Shown one piece after another: positions 11,058 to 23,500 of a stretch of DNA of 64,000 bases; the stretch's first letter is position 1, and every line of letters starts with the position of its first letter. Origin of the DNA: Bromus sterilis (taxonomy: Eukaryota; Streptophyta; Magnoliopsida; Poales; Poaceae); NCBI GenBank assembly GCA_950022295.1, contig OX465597.1, positions 397,983,016 through 398,047,015 of the forward strand. Direction: 5' to 3'. The notes under the pieces were generated by a model. The model was not told the origin of the DNA. It made no database searches and worked only from the letters and a program-made list of their open reading frames with translations. The position numbers were made by a program, and so were the translations under genes.

Positions 11058-14000
11058 TGTCACAACCATAGTTTGGTATGTGCTTTTTATTTCTAGAAAT
11101 AAGGCATCATGTTTAAATTTCTTTATTTAATAATTGGGGATTTGGAAAAGCCTCAAAAATAATTTAAATAAAAGGCCAGAGTAAAATCTTTTTCCAAAAA
11201 TCTTCTGATGATTTTGAAAATCTCTATAAATGGGCATGATCACAGTTCAAGTGTTGTGGGTCCAACCACATGCTGAAGGAATTTTCAGAAATTCAAACAG
11301 GAGCTTGGAAATTAAATTTAAATCATATTTGAATTGAAATTCAAAATTTTTTGAATTTCAAAAATCTTCAAATCTTGGGAGTGACAAGCTATATGTCACA
11401 TAAGTTCAAATAAAATATTTGGGGATTTTATAAAAATGCTTTGGTATTTTTTTTAGCAAAGAAAAACATATAACAGAAAGAAAAAAAGAAAGTAAAAGAG
11501 AAAAGCTTACCTCCTCACCTTCTGGCCCACCTGGCCCGATAGCCTTTCCCGGCCCACCTCCTTCTTGTCTTCTTCCTCAGGAAGGCAGGGGCAGTGGTGC
11601 GTGGCGACCATGCCGACGCCGCTGGCCACCACGTGCTTGCCCCCGGGCCTATCTCCTCGCCAGGAGAACCCCCTCGAAGCCCCCTGCCTTTCTCCTCTCT
11701 CATGGTATCCTTCCCTCCCTCTTCTCCCTGTTAACGAGCTCCACCCGAGAGCAACGTTGTCGCCGTCCGTGCGCGAGCGTGGCCACCGTGCCCCGTTCAC
11801 CTCGCCGTCTTGTTCATCACCTCGACCTGGCTGACTTCGTCACCCCGTTCCATCAATTGGAGCCAAGGAGCCCCAAGGACGAAGCCCGCGTCAACAACTC
11901 CCCGCCGGCCGCCGTACCTTCCTCCGTCAAATTCTCCACCACCGCCGCTCCTCTGCCCCTCCTGTCTGCGCCGGTCCAATCACGGTGATCTCACGGTCCG
12001 TTTCCCCCTAACCGCGCTCGATTTGGCACCCGGAGTAGCCGTCTTCCTCTCAACAGAGCACGGGTCGACGCCGTGCCTCCAGTGCCTCCCATGGTTGCAA
12101 AGCTAGTCAGGGGGATGCGCGCCTTCGTTTTCTACCTCCTGATGGTCGCGGCGCCACGATTCATGCCGGATCCGCCGTCCAGGAGCACGCCACCGCCTCG
12201 GATGGCCACCGGCGGCTTAAAGCCGGCGAGGCCCACGTGTCCTGGTTAGTTAACGCTAACCACCTAGGTTAGCTTAACCCTAGGTGGATGACAGGTGGGT
12301 CCCTGCCACCCCTAAACCCCCTGTCATTTTAATTAAAAGGGGATTAACCCCAGAGACAATGACAGGTGGGTCCCAGTCGTCAGGTTGACTAGTCAGCCCC
12401 CCTGCGTCATGATGACGTCAGCCTGGCGCAATAAATCCATTTCTTATTTAACAGAAATTCCAGAAAACTATTAAATCATGTAAATTCAATAACTTTTAAA
12501 CGACAACTCCAAATTAAATAATTAATGTATGAAAAATTATCAGCAAAATGCAAGGAATCCAAATATGAAACTTTCAAGCATGAAAAAAATAGTTTACAAA
12601 GATAAACAGTAGAAAATGCAATTTGGACAAAATTGTATAATCATTTGGAGTTTGAATTTTAATTTCTTATTCAAATCGACTTCAATTAACATGTTGTAAT
12701 TTGAACATAGAGCACATCAGTACCATGCCATGCTATGTTATGCATCTTGATTGTGCATTGCAATGTGATGTTTACATTGTTGTTGTCTCGGTGTTTGCCT
12801 CTTCTCGATAGATTCATCTCCGGACGTAGTTTCCGACTGCCCTGAAGAGTGACACCTCGTGATCGTCAACAAGGAAGGCAAACCCCATTGATCATGTCTA
12901 TATAAACCCATTTCCCTCTTGTTCTCTTATGCATGATTACGTGATTCACATGTTACCGTTCTACCGCTACTTTAACCCATCCTTCGCATGACCTATCATT
13001 GCTGCCACAGTATTAAGCAAACCTCAACCTAGCAGATACAAGATTGTTTGTGTTCATCATGTGGCCCTTCATCCATGTTATGCTATGCTAGAGTTGTATG
13101 CAACGAAGATGATCCATCTGGGTGATGTATCGGGGTGGTAGCGAACAGTGCAATGTAATGGTAATGTGTTGGTGAAGTCACCCTAACAAAGGTGAACAAT
13201 GAGAGACTGTGTACGAGTACACAGTGGGTTGTCTCATTTACACTGCCCTAGGCCCCGAGTTCTTGTGTTGTGATCCAAGACACATATTACTACCACATGT
13301 TAAGTTCATTGACCCCTCTCGACCTATTAACTCACCCCGACTATGCTCCAGGATTCGCATGGGTTAATTGTTCTTCTATTTGATTTCATAACGTAGCACG
13401 GTTTTAGGCAAGCGCAGCACCATCCTTCGAGGTGGGCTTGTCGGACCGTCCATACATCGTCTGGGTCCTGAACGGAAACCCCGGCCGGATTCCCGATTGG
13501 GGTACATACTCAGATAGGCGATCCCTTGGACTAGAGTTGGAGCCGTGAAGTAAGTGTCGTGGTACTATCCTCACCGACACCGCTTAAGGTGACGAGTTCT
13601 AGGCGGTAAGTGGTAGCTACGTATGTGAAGAAGTACACCTCTGCATGGTTAATGATCTATCCAAATAGCCGTGTCCGCGGTTATGGACTACTTGGAGATC
13701 TTTACTTGATTATTAGACAACTCAAATGGATACTCTAAAAATCGTTAAGATAAGTGTGAGTGCTTTGGGTTGCTTCCTCGTGGGGAACTCGAGGAAGAAT
13801 CCATGGTGGTGTATTGACGTGGTGATCAATATTAGATGGACTCGAGTGCGCTTCTCATCTCAACTCTATGTAGTCGTATTACAGGATAGCCAAGTCAAAG
13901 CTTTCTGCTTTACAACCCCACCTGCCTTTACCTTGATACCTGAGCATGAGTAGTATAGTTCTGATGTAAGTCTTGCTGAGTATGACTTTGTACTCACGTT

Positions 14001-14684
14001 TGCTTAATTTATGTTTTAGAGATGAGACCACTGAACCTGATGGTGGCCTCCCCCTCAAGCTCGACGTCGACGAAGTAATGTAGTTCCAGACAGCAGCCTG
14101 GTCCCTCTAGAGGGTCGTTGTGTTTTCTTAAAGGCTTCTTAAGCCATTTGTTAACCTTGTCTTTACCAAGACGTAATTTGCTTCCGTTGATGTTTGATGT
14201 AATGTTGGGTCACAATTATGTGATCTCTTCTTGTAACACTACTATATCTTCTCTATTTAGCAGATGCAATAAAGCTATGAGTTTTTAGAGTTCATGTTGT
14301 GTTACCTGCTGTTTACACTAGACATGTATGTTGCGTGTATGATTATAACGTGCATGTCTTAGTGTGGGTTTCGATAGATTAGTTGAGTTCTTGCCGGCGG
14401 TATTTTATACACCAAGTTGCCCCTAGATGTGCGCAGATTGGGGCATCGCGATGCGATTGCTTGTGACTCTGTCACGTGGCACACTTTGTTGTATGATTGA
14501 GCCCGTCCGAGATCCCGACTAGGTGATCGGGCTGGATTCTGTTTATGTAAGTGTTATAATTCAATCGATACTGTGGTTTAGGCGACTTGTCTATGAGTAT
14601 GGGATTTCACCACCTATAATCATTTAGACTTGTGAGCGCACGATGAGGACCCATCTCAGTTGATCATTCGGCCTGGATGGGATG
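11058..14684 (+). mobile_element. Solo long LTR A', left part
   Basis: It starts TGTCACAACC and aligns with A (111 onward) throughout, including the GC-rich block (11500-12260) and the aataaa near 14268. It is interrupted at 14684 by element K (TSD ggatg, 14680-14684 and 50082-50086) and resumes at 50087. The outer TSD gccag (11053-11057, 50220-50224) shows that the whole is one solo LTR of about 3.76 kb once K is removed. No gene is seen in it. Confidence 0.9.
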
Positions 14685-15309
14685 TGTCGTGGTAATACTA
14701 AAGGCATAACCGTATGCAATGGAAACCAAGGGGTACCCTTAAACCCTTGGTTCTCCAAATACTCCCAAACAAAATAAGACCAGTAAAAAACATGGAGCAT
14801 CAACAATCTCCGAGTAACAAGTTACTCGGAGATCAGAAGCCGCTTCCGAGTACAAGGCTACTCAGAAGTCCAGCAAGATCCGAGTAGATCGACACTCAGA
14901 ATAAATCGGCGCGTCCCCCCTTACTCGGAAGACGGGAACGCAACGGACAGGAAGCATTCAATACCGCGGGCGTTTCTTCTCCTTTATTAGTATTAATAGG
15001 CAGACCATTTCTGTATTTAAGTACACATTCAATCTTGTAATTAAGACCCATTTAAGATGAGGTATTAAGGAGGCAGGGGCGCACTATATATAAGCCCCCC
15101 TCCCCTCCGGCGGAGGCACGCGTAACACTTTTCCACTCTTAGTACTTCTGAAGAAAGAACACCCCAGTTAGCCTAGGAAAGGACAAATGTTTTTATCTCT
15201 ACGGAGAGGCCTAACATGTATAATTCCCTTGCGTCAACCCTCTCTATGTACAGATTCATTTAGCTCCTTTCATACCCCTATATCTATTGTCAGGATTATA
15301 TCCACGACA
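14685..15309 (+). repeat. Element K 5' LTR (625 bp)
   Basis: It runs from TGTCGTGGTAATACTAAAGG to TATCCACGACA and is closely matched by 49493-50081. It contains a perfect 13-bp hairpin (14806-14833) missing from the 3' LTR, several short CCGAGTA/TACTCGG pairs, and a TATA box. Confidence 0.92.
15084..15095 (+). promoter_or_regulatory. TATA box of K 5' LTR
   Basis: CTATATATAAGC lies about 215 bases before the LTR end and is followed by a C-rich stretch. The 3' LTR has a variant at 49854-49863 (TCTATATAAG). The position fits the U3 promoter of a Gypsy LTR. Confidence 0.65.
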
Positions 15310-15311
15310 GT

Positions 15312-15328
15312 TGGCGCCCACCGTGAGG
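15312..15328 (+). other. Primer-binding site of K
   Basis: TGGCGCCCACCGTGAGG begins two bases after the 5' LTR, the expected place for the minus-strand primer. I do not assign the tRNA with confidence. It is clearly different from the tRNA-Asp type site of E, J and G. Confidence 0.65.
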
Positions 15329-15352
15329 CTGAGTTGATCAGCAATCGTAGAG

Positions 15353-16713
15353 ATGGCGTTTTTCTCATCCTCTTCGTCGGTTCACGGCCCCGAGCTCATC
15401 GTCGGAGAGGTTTTCCATTTCGGATCGTTGGCTTTCATAGCTGATGATTCGGCCTGGTTGGTGGATTCTCGGCTCAAGGCACAATTGCTGCCTTCAAGAG
15501 GCAGCGTCCACTTCCGAGCTGACGAGTCGGGGGGCCCTGCGCCTCCAACTGTCGGCCCATCGCCAGGCACCCGCGCCGTTATCTGTCCACCACAAGAAGA
15601 AGCGCTCGGGCCGCCCGCGCGTTCATAATCGTGGAAAATCGGTCAAGAGTCGGCAGGTGGCAGTCATTGACTCGGTGGAGTCAGCCCAGAAGGCCCTGGA
15701 TGAACTGATCGCAAGAGAAGGCTCCACAGCATCTCTCTTGCCTCTGTTCGACTCGGTCGAAGAAGAAGGCATGGCGGCATCTGACCCCGAGTCAGGCGCC
15801 GAGCAAGAGGGCAGCAGCGACGCCCCAGTCGCGGCTGCAGAAGTGTGCATGGCCGAGACTCCGCCCTCTCAGCCATCGCTAGCTCGGGGCAATCACGCCC
15901 GAGATGAGGCTAACAGCCCATCCAGGGCTGGCGCTCGGGAACCGACCCGACGTGTATCCGCTTTCCGAAGGTTAGAGCTTGGAGAGACAAGTCGACAACC
16001 CCGCCCCCTTACTCGGGAGGAGCGGGAAGAAGCATAAGCGGTCGAGCGGCTGCTAAACACCCCCATTGACACAAGCACTCCAGAAGGGCGAGGCCTGGAG
16101 GCAGCCAGAGTAACTAATTTGGCTGAGCTAGAGCGCCTGGCCGAGCTAGAAAACACTTTGGAGCGTCAAGCTCGGGAGGTAGCTCGGCTCAGGCAAAGCA
16201 GAACAAGTCGGCAGCTGCAGGGCCCAGGCCGAGAGCCTTTCCGAGCTATGGGTACCCCAGTAGAAAACCTCATAGCGGCAACTCGGATTGCGAATTCCCT
16301 ACAGCCTAGTGGTTCGGCGGCAGAGGAAATCCAACACCTGGCGTTTTTGTTGCAAACCGCAGTCGATCAAAATGCTGCTGCCAGTCAATCACAGCAGCGA
16401 ATTCATTCTCAAGTCCCCCCGCAAGGACGTCCCTGTCAGTACATACGCCCTATGGAGAAGCGCGGAGGAGCAATAACAACTCGCCCCGGCGCAGAGATGA
16501 ACCCCGAGGGGGTCGCCATCAAGAGCAGTATCGACATGAAGATCACGGAGGACAGAAGCTCGCGGGGCGGGTCGGCCCGCACCGCGGAGAGAGGAGTTCC
16601 CTCGGCATCGAGACGACCATTATTTTGATGTTGAAGACGATGCACGAAGCCATCTAGTACAGAGCCGAGTCGACCGCGCCAGATCACATCGCCAGGATCA
16701 GGCTCGTCCCTCA
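15353..16713 (+). pseudogene. K gag, N-terminal region (frameshifted)
   Basis: An ATG at 15353 opens a frame that shifts near 15590 into the frame running from about 15590 to 16430. That frame is broken by a TAA at 16035-16037 and continues as an acidic, Ser/Pro-rich stretch and then a coiled-coil-like segment (ELERLAELENTLERQAREV, from about 16125). Another frameshift before 16714 joins the conserved gag core. Such a poorly conserved N-terminus is usual for Tat-type Gag. Confidence 0.65.
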
Positions 16714-17850
16714 ATGGCCACAGGGCCGGTTTGCTTCAGCGAAAGGATTCGGTCTACCCCTATTCCACCCCACTTCAGGATAGCTCAAGGGGTGGATAAG
16801 TACCAAGGTGATGCTAAACCCCAGCATTGGTTGGATGATTACAGAATAGCCATGCAAATCGGAGGGGGAGGGGACGAGATAGCCATGATGCACCTACCAT
16901 TGATGCTAGAAGGCTCAGCTCGGGCATGGCTGAATCAGCTCCCCCCGAGTAGCATCTGGGTTTGGGAAGACCTCGAGAAAGTGTTCATCAAGAATTTTGA
17001 AGGGACCTACAAGAGACCCGGAGGCCTAACCGAGCTACAATTATGTGTCCAGAGAAACAGCGAGTCTACTCGACACTACATCCAGAGATGGATCACACTC
17101 CACAACTCGGTTGAAGGCGTCTCCGAGTTCCAGGCCATTCACGCCTTCAAACAAGGGGTCAAGTACAGGGAGTTAAGTCTCAAGTTGGCAAGATCACCTC
17201 ACATCACCTCACTCGGGAAGCTGATGGAGATAGCGAACAAGTATGCCAACGGTGAATAGGAGATTCGGCAGAAGAACCAGCAGCATAGAGGAGGCGGCAA
17301 CTCGGCACCAAACCCGAAGCAGAAGGCTGCAGGAAACAACAAGCGAAAGGCAGAAGACGCCCCAACGGACGCAGAGCTAGTGGCTGCAGAAAACGCTTCG
17401 GGCCTTCATGGCAAGGGTCAGGCACGAAAGGAGTGGCAACCGCGGCAGAAAAAGCCGTCCAATGATGATGAAGTTATGGATCAACCTTGTCCTCTCCACA
17501 CCACCCGAGATGCTGAAGGAAAATTGGTTATTCCAAAGCATACAGCTCGGCAATGTCGCCTGATCAAGAGAGCGGCCCAGAACGCAAGGACAGGTCCTCA
17601 GCAAGATAAGGACACCGGCAAAAAGAAAGCGCCGAGCCCAGAACTGGACAGCGAAGGCTTCCCAAGAGAAGACGGAGTGCTGGTCATCTTCGCAGGACGA
17701 GAGTCGAAGAGGGTAGAAAAGATAAGGTTCAGAGAAGTCAACTCGGCAGCTCCGGCGGTTCCGAGTTACATGAAGTGGGACGACGTGCCAATCACTTTCG
17801 ATCAGTCGGATCACCCTCCTCACATCCCTCACCCGGAAGGCACGCTCTGA
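16714..17850 (+). pseudogene. K gag core (Retrotrans_gag) with in-frame stops
   Basis: The translation carries the gag helix core: a segment with ARAWLNQLPPSSIWVWEDL, then F..Y.RP...TEL, then a tail with SLGKLMEIANKYANGE. A TAG at 17257 interrupts it, and the same frame continues with a basic Lys/Arg-rich linker and CPLHTTRDAEG, then stops again at 17848 (TGA). No zinc knuckle is obvious. Family role: capsid and RNA packaging. One reading frame runs on into protease, which argues for a former single Gag-Pol polyprotein. Confidence 0.8.
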
Positions 17851-18597
17851 TTGTGGATCCTTTGGTGGAACTTCAGGATCAGAAATGTCTTAATGGATGG
17901 TGGCAGTGGAATTAACATCCTATATGCAAGCACTCTGAAGAGCATGAACATTCCAATGTCCAAGTTCCGCAAGAGCTATGTGGAATTTCATGGGATAATC
18001 CCAGGAAAAAAGGCGTACTCACTCGGAATGATCTCCCTCAATGTGGTCTTTGGTACTTCGAGTAACTTCCGGAAAGAAAAGATCACCTTTGAAGTAGTGG
18101 ACTTCCCGAGTGCATACCATGCCTTACTCGGAAGGCCAGCCTATGCAAAATTCATGGCCATCCCCTGTTACGTCTATCTGAAACTAAAGATGCCTGGCCC
18201 GCACGTCTTGATCACTGTCTCGGGAGACTACAAGCAAGCCGAAGAACTACTGCAGAAGGGGTCCCTGATAGCTGATCAGCAAATGGCTGAGGTCGAGCTA
18301 GCCGAGTACAAAAAAGCCGCTGACGCGTCCGAGTTACTGCAGCCAAAGAAGACATCTTCATTCGAGTCAGCTGGAGAGACCAAGAGGGTACAGATACATC
18401 CCACAGATAAAGAAAAATACACCAACATTGCCACCGATCTAGATCCCCAATAAGAACTCGAGCTCGTCAACTTCCTCCGTGAGAATTGGGACATCTTCGC
18501 ATGGAAGCCCGCCGATATGCCTGGAGTCCCAAGGGAGTTGGCCGAGCACAAGTTACACGTGGATCCAAAAGCAAGACCGGTGAAAGAGTCCCTCTGA
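17851..18597 (+). pseudogene. K aspartic protease and linker to RT
   Basis: In the same frame as gag, the segment shows the active-site stretch VLMDGGSGINILYASTL (DGGS in place of DTG/DSG, common in this lineage), then YHALLGRPAYAKF and LKLKMPGPHVLITV. Stops at 18451 (TAA) and 18596 (TGA) interrupt the linker that leads into RT (NWDIFAWKPADMPG, a typical pre-RT motif). The protein would mature Gag-Pol if intact. Confidence 0.8.
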
Positions 18598-19200
18598 ATG
18601 TTTTCCTCCGAGAAAAGGAAGGCCATCGGACAGGAGATAGCTAGACTATTAGAAGCCGGATTCATTAGGGAAATCTTCCACTCCGAGTGGTTAGCAAATC
18701 CTGTAATGGTTCCGAAGAAAGATAAATCTTGGAGAACTTGTGTTGATTTCCTTCATATCAATAAAGTTTGTCCAAAAGACCATTTCCCTCTTCCTCGCAT
18801 TGACCAAATTGTGGACTCCACATCAGGTTGCGAGAGATTATGTTTCCTGGATGCATACTCGGGTTATCATCAAATCCGACTATACGAACGAAGTAGTTTA
18901 CTAGCCGACTTAGCTGAAACTTTTCAGAGCCTCCAAGCCTATAGTATCAGGCTCAATCCTGAAAATTGCATTTTTGGTATGCCAGCGGGAAAGTTACTCG
19001 GATTCATGGTCTCCGAGCGAGGGATAGAAGCCAACCCGGAAAAAATCGCGGCAATTCAAAACATGAAGCCTCCCAAGAAGCTCCGAGACGTCCAAAAGTT
19101 GACAGGTTGTCTCGCAGCACTCAGTCGGTTCATCTCCAGATTGGGGGAGAAAGCCCTACCCCTCTACCAACTGATGAAAAAATCGCCAAATTTCTTCTGG
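18598..19200 (+). pseudogene. K reverse transcriptase lacking its catalytic centre
   Basis: The RT start is clear: GFIREIFHSEWLANPVMVPK, then CVDFLHINKVCPKDHFPLP and LCFLDAYSGYHQIRL. The frame then jumps from RLYER directly to SSLLADLAETF. Compared with B, the segment FITPYGV...MPFGLKNAGAT and the YxDD box are absent, a loss of roughly 70 codons that kept the frame. The thumb follows (NPENCIFGMPAGKLLGFMVS). This enzyme could not polymerise DNA. Confidence 0.85.
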
Positions 19201-20160
19201 ACGGAGGAAGCTCAAATGGTGTTTGAAAAACTCAAAAAGCAATTGTCAACTCGGCCAGTCCTGGCAGCACCCCAAGAAAAAGAGCCGCTCTTGTTATATA
19301 TTGCAGCCACAATCCGAGTTGTCAGCGTAGCCATAGTGGTGGAAAGGGAAGAAGAAGGAAAATCACAAAAGGTACAAAGACCGGTGTACTACATCTCCGA
19401 AGTCCTCACACCATCCAAGCAGAGATATCCCCACTACCAGAAGCTGGCAATGGAAATTTACTTGGCATCACAGAAGCTCGCACAGTACTTCCAGGATCAT
19501 TCCATCACAGTGGTTTATGAAGCTCCCCTGGCAGAAATTATGAACAACAGATATTCAACAGGCAGAATAGCAAAATGGAGTTTGGACGTACTACCCTTCG
19601 ACCTCAATTACCAAGCTAAAAAAGCAATCAAGTCACAGGCCGAGTGGATTGAGGTCCAACATCCCCCACAGCCAACACCAGAGCATTGGACGATGTTCTT
19701 TGATGGGTCCAAGATGCTGCATGGTGCAGGGGCAGGGGTGGTACTGGTCTCACCAAGAAAGGACGAGATGAGATACGTCCTCCAAATCCATTTCCCAGCA
19801 ACAAACAACGAAGCCGAGTATGAAGCTCTCCTGTACGGTATGCGAATGGCCATTTCACTCGGAGTCAGGTGACTTATCATATTCGGAGATTCAGACCTAG
19901 TAATCAACCAAGTGATGAAAGAGTGGGACATCCGGAGCCCAGCAATCACAACCTACTTTGTAGCAGTGAGAAAATTGGAGAAAAAATTTGATGGGCTGGA
20001 GCTCCATCACATTCCAAGGGTTAAAAATCAGGCAGCAGATGACCTAGCCAAATTGGGTTCCACCCGAGGTCAGATCCCGCCAGAGATCTACCTAGAGCAC
20101 TTGCATTCCCCAAAAGTCAAGGAAGACCCTTTCCTAGAAGCCGATCTAGATACGCAGTAG
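19201..20160 (+). pseudogene. K double RNase H region
   Basis: The first, RT-linked RNase H-like domain runs from about 19201 to 19640 (RPVLAAPQEKEPLLLYIA, QRYPHYQKLAMEIYLASQK). A second, archaeal/plant-type RNase H follows from about 19681 (MFFDGSKMLHGAGAGVVLVS, NNEAEYEALLYGMRMA, IFGDSDLVINQ, KNQAADDLA). A TGA at 19870 interrupts the second domain. Two consecutive RNase H domains are a known hallmark of Tat-lineage Gypsy elements. Confidence 0.85.
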
Positions 20161-20199
20161 TGGACATGGTGTTTGATGTGGAGGTCATTCCCCCCGAGT

Positions 20200-20318
20200 G
20201 GACACTCCCAATCCTTTCTTATCTGCAAACACAAGAGTTTGCTGATGATGAGATAGAAGGACACTCCCAATCCTTTCTTATCTGCAAACACAAGAGTTTC
20301 CTGATGATGAGATAGAAG
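20200..20318 (+). repeat. Tandem duplication of about 59 bp in K pol
   Basis: Two adjacent copies of the stretch from 'ggacactcccaatcc' to 'gatgatgagatagaa' differ by one or two bases. They lie between the RNase H and integrase parts and add about 20 codons. Confidence 0.85.
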
Positions 20319-20527
20319 CCAAGAAAATCGTCCGCAAATCTAAGTCTTACTCGGTGATCAATGGGGAGCTATACAGAAACAGCATCACTCACGTCCCCCA
20401 GCGATGCATCTCCGAGGAGGAAGGCCGCTGCATCCTACAGGACATCCATGCGGGAGATTGCGGCCACCATGCCTCAAGTCGGACGTTGGTGGCGAAAGCT
20501 TTCCGAGCTGGTTTCTTCTGTCCTGAA
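20319..20527 (+). pseudogene. K integrase, zinc-binding part (left of insertion D)
   Basis: The translation includes LYRNSITHVPQRCISEEEG and the integrase H2C2 start HAGDCGHHASSRTLV, ending AGFFCPE where element D interrupts. The TSD ctgaa is 20523-20527 and 24734-24738. The two cysteines of the finger follow at about 24771-24785 (CEGCQF). Confidence 0.8.
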
Positions 20528-23500
20528 TGTAAGGCCCGATATGTGGTACTGTTCCAGATCTAGATGTTTCCATCCAGATCCAGGGACGAAGCACATATAG
20601 GTCCCACCGCGACATATGACGAAGTCATATGCCCCGGATTTCGAACATGATATCACAACATTACAGATACAAAGATACAACATCTCATACCTTCGGCATA
20701 CAACTGCCTTAATACAATACATCAGCGGAAGATACATGTCTGAGTATAGACTACAATGAAATGCCTAGTGGCTAAGAGAAAAACATCGATCCCCATAACC
20801 ACACGGGTCCAGGCCCTCCGCCGGTATCCGCCTAACTAGTCGTCGTCGAGTCTCCACGTGAAACGTCGGTCACCATACGTGTTGTCGATCAAGAACCCTG
20901 AAAAGAGTTTGGGGGTAGTATCATGAGTACAGAAGTACTCAGCATCCAACTGTAGTGGTCATCTGACCCAGCAAGGACTTCATCACTCATCATTCTAGGA
21001 CAACTAGTAGTTTACGGTAAGGATGGGGTAAGTGGTGAGGTTGCTGCCGCACTAGCATTTATGAAGTGGCTAACGATCTAGACAGTAAGATAAGAAGCCA
21101 AGCATTCGATGAGGAATCGCCTCCAACAAGTCTTCTATCCACCTACATACGCAAACATAACACCTATCCTATCCTTGTCCTCCTCTTCGCATCCCAGCGA
21201 AGAAGAAGCAGTCAAGGCACACACACGTTGATCAAGTTATATTAAGATTATCTCAGTTGTTGTTGTCTATGAACAAGGAGTAGGTCTCAAGTCGTCCATA
21301 ACCGTGGACACGGCTTCTCGAAAAGATTTAACCCTGCAAGGGTGTACCAACTGCCCATTACAAGGCTCGACACGCACGCCCATCTCTCTCAGTTGATACC
21401 CATTATAGGCAACCATTTTATGATTTAGTTCCGAGAGATCCGAAACGACAGGTCCCTCTAGCTAAGAACGAACAAATCCGGGTGGCCCCCGGTGAGTCGA
21501 CATCCAGTTCAGGAGCCGGCCGCGCTCTCGATCTGGTCTCTACCGTATGAACTATGTCCTCACTGGTCCGGGTTGGTTTAAAAACTACTGGCAGCTGACC
21601 AGCACAGACAGGGTTTCAAATGATAAATCAGCTTGGGCCACCACTAGAAATGTTTGAAGCTAGGTAGGTAAGAAAAGGGGACCCCATAAAATCCCACACG
21701 TGGTTAGGCACGCTCAGTGTTAAAACCAATACCCAGAACTCGGATCCTAGGTGACTCGAATGGAACAAAGCGTCGGGGCGGGATAGCCTAGACCTTCCAT
21801 CCTTCGTCGAATATAGTCAACATTATAATAATCGCATCATCAACAAAGTAGTAATAATGTGATATCCCAAACCAAGGAGTAACAGGTTAACATCGTAGAA
21901 TCCTAAGCATGCATACTAAGAAGGGGCTGAGCAACGAGAAATAGTAACATAGAAGTACAAGGTTTGCTGGGAAGGGACATGGCTGTATCGGTTTGAAAGA
22001 GGCTGTAAACATGTGGTAGGATCAAACATCGAACTTAACCTAGACTAGCATGCAAACCGCTGGTTGAAATAGAATGGATCATAAGTAATGTATAGTCCTT
22101 TCCTGTTGATAAGTCGGGTTCCGAAGGTGTAGTTGATCGCAAGCTCGCATCGTCTCTGAAGGTACCCGCGGAAGCACACAAGACGGTAAACACTGGAAAG
22201 CAATCAACGAGCAAGCATCTATTACTACGGGGCAAACACGAGCAAGCATCAATAAGAAGGCAACACGAGACATCGCACCTACCGTCGAGAGCGGTTACTA
22301 ACAGTTTAAGTGGGTTATCGGTCACACACGACGAATACCGCACGTTTAGAAAGGTTCAAGTTGTTTTGCTACAGGTGATCAACAAAGGTTGTTAACATGG
22401 CATCTCACTCAAGCACGGAAAATCACACAAACATGTCAAGAGGTGAAGCACAAAGTAAACTATCTATGCTAGTCAATTTAAGTGAGGCACAACCTAAACA
22501 TGGCATAACACTAAGTGCCGCACGATGATTGAAAGATTTGGTACTGTTCTGTCCTAAAACATATTTTAGGTTGGTTAACAACAGAAAATAGTAGCATAAA
22601 CATAAATTACATGAAAAACTAATCAAGTTACATATAAGGCACACTCCAAATGGAGTTACGGTTAAAAAGATATAAGCAAAACATGTTACGGGCACAATCT
22701 GCCAACATCAGGAAGCACACTTTAGAGCATTGCATAAATAGGATAATCAATGCAAACATGCTCACAAATGAGATGGAACTAAAGTAGATATGACAGAGAA
22801 ATCATGGCAAAAAGAATCATGCAAATAGGCATCATAGATCAAAAAATATTAAGCATGCAACATGGCATCGGAACATTACAGACTTAGAAAAAAACAGAGG
22901 TGGCTGTCAAAAACTGCAGCATAGCAACTTTGGAGCTCAATAACTATATGACCAACAAGCATATTATGACAATGCAATACATAAAATGGAAGTAGACATG
23001 ATGCTTTACAATATGGAATTGGAATCACTCAATTCCGATAAACGGTTGCGACACAACCGTCACCCGAAGTTGCAACAAATTAACAGTTTTCAGCACAGGA
23101 GCACATTAACATTAGGATCACCACTTTGGAGCAAGATTTAATATAGCTAAAGCACCCAAACATGACAAGTTAAAGCATGTAATGAAGTACACATGATGCT
23201 TAACACATAGGAAAAAGAATCAATGCAATACGCCTCACGGATTTGACACAAGCATCACCCAAAGTTTGAACAAAATAACAGCAGCAGCACTTGACAGAAC
23301 TTAGCAACAGTTAACAGTCTGGTGCCTACTTGAACACAGAAATACATATTCAATATGACCTCAATATAAATAACTTCCTAAAGATGAACTCTAGAGCACA
23401 CAAATCACAACCAAACAAAAAAAGAATCACTTCATTCCGACCTACGAGTCAACGGGAAATCGCATTACAAAACGGGATCAGCACCATAATTTTTTAAGGA

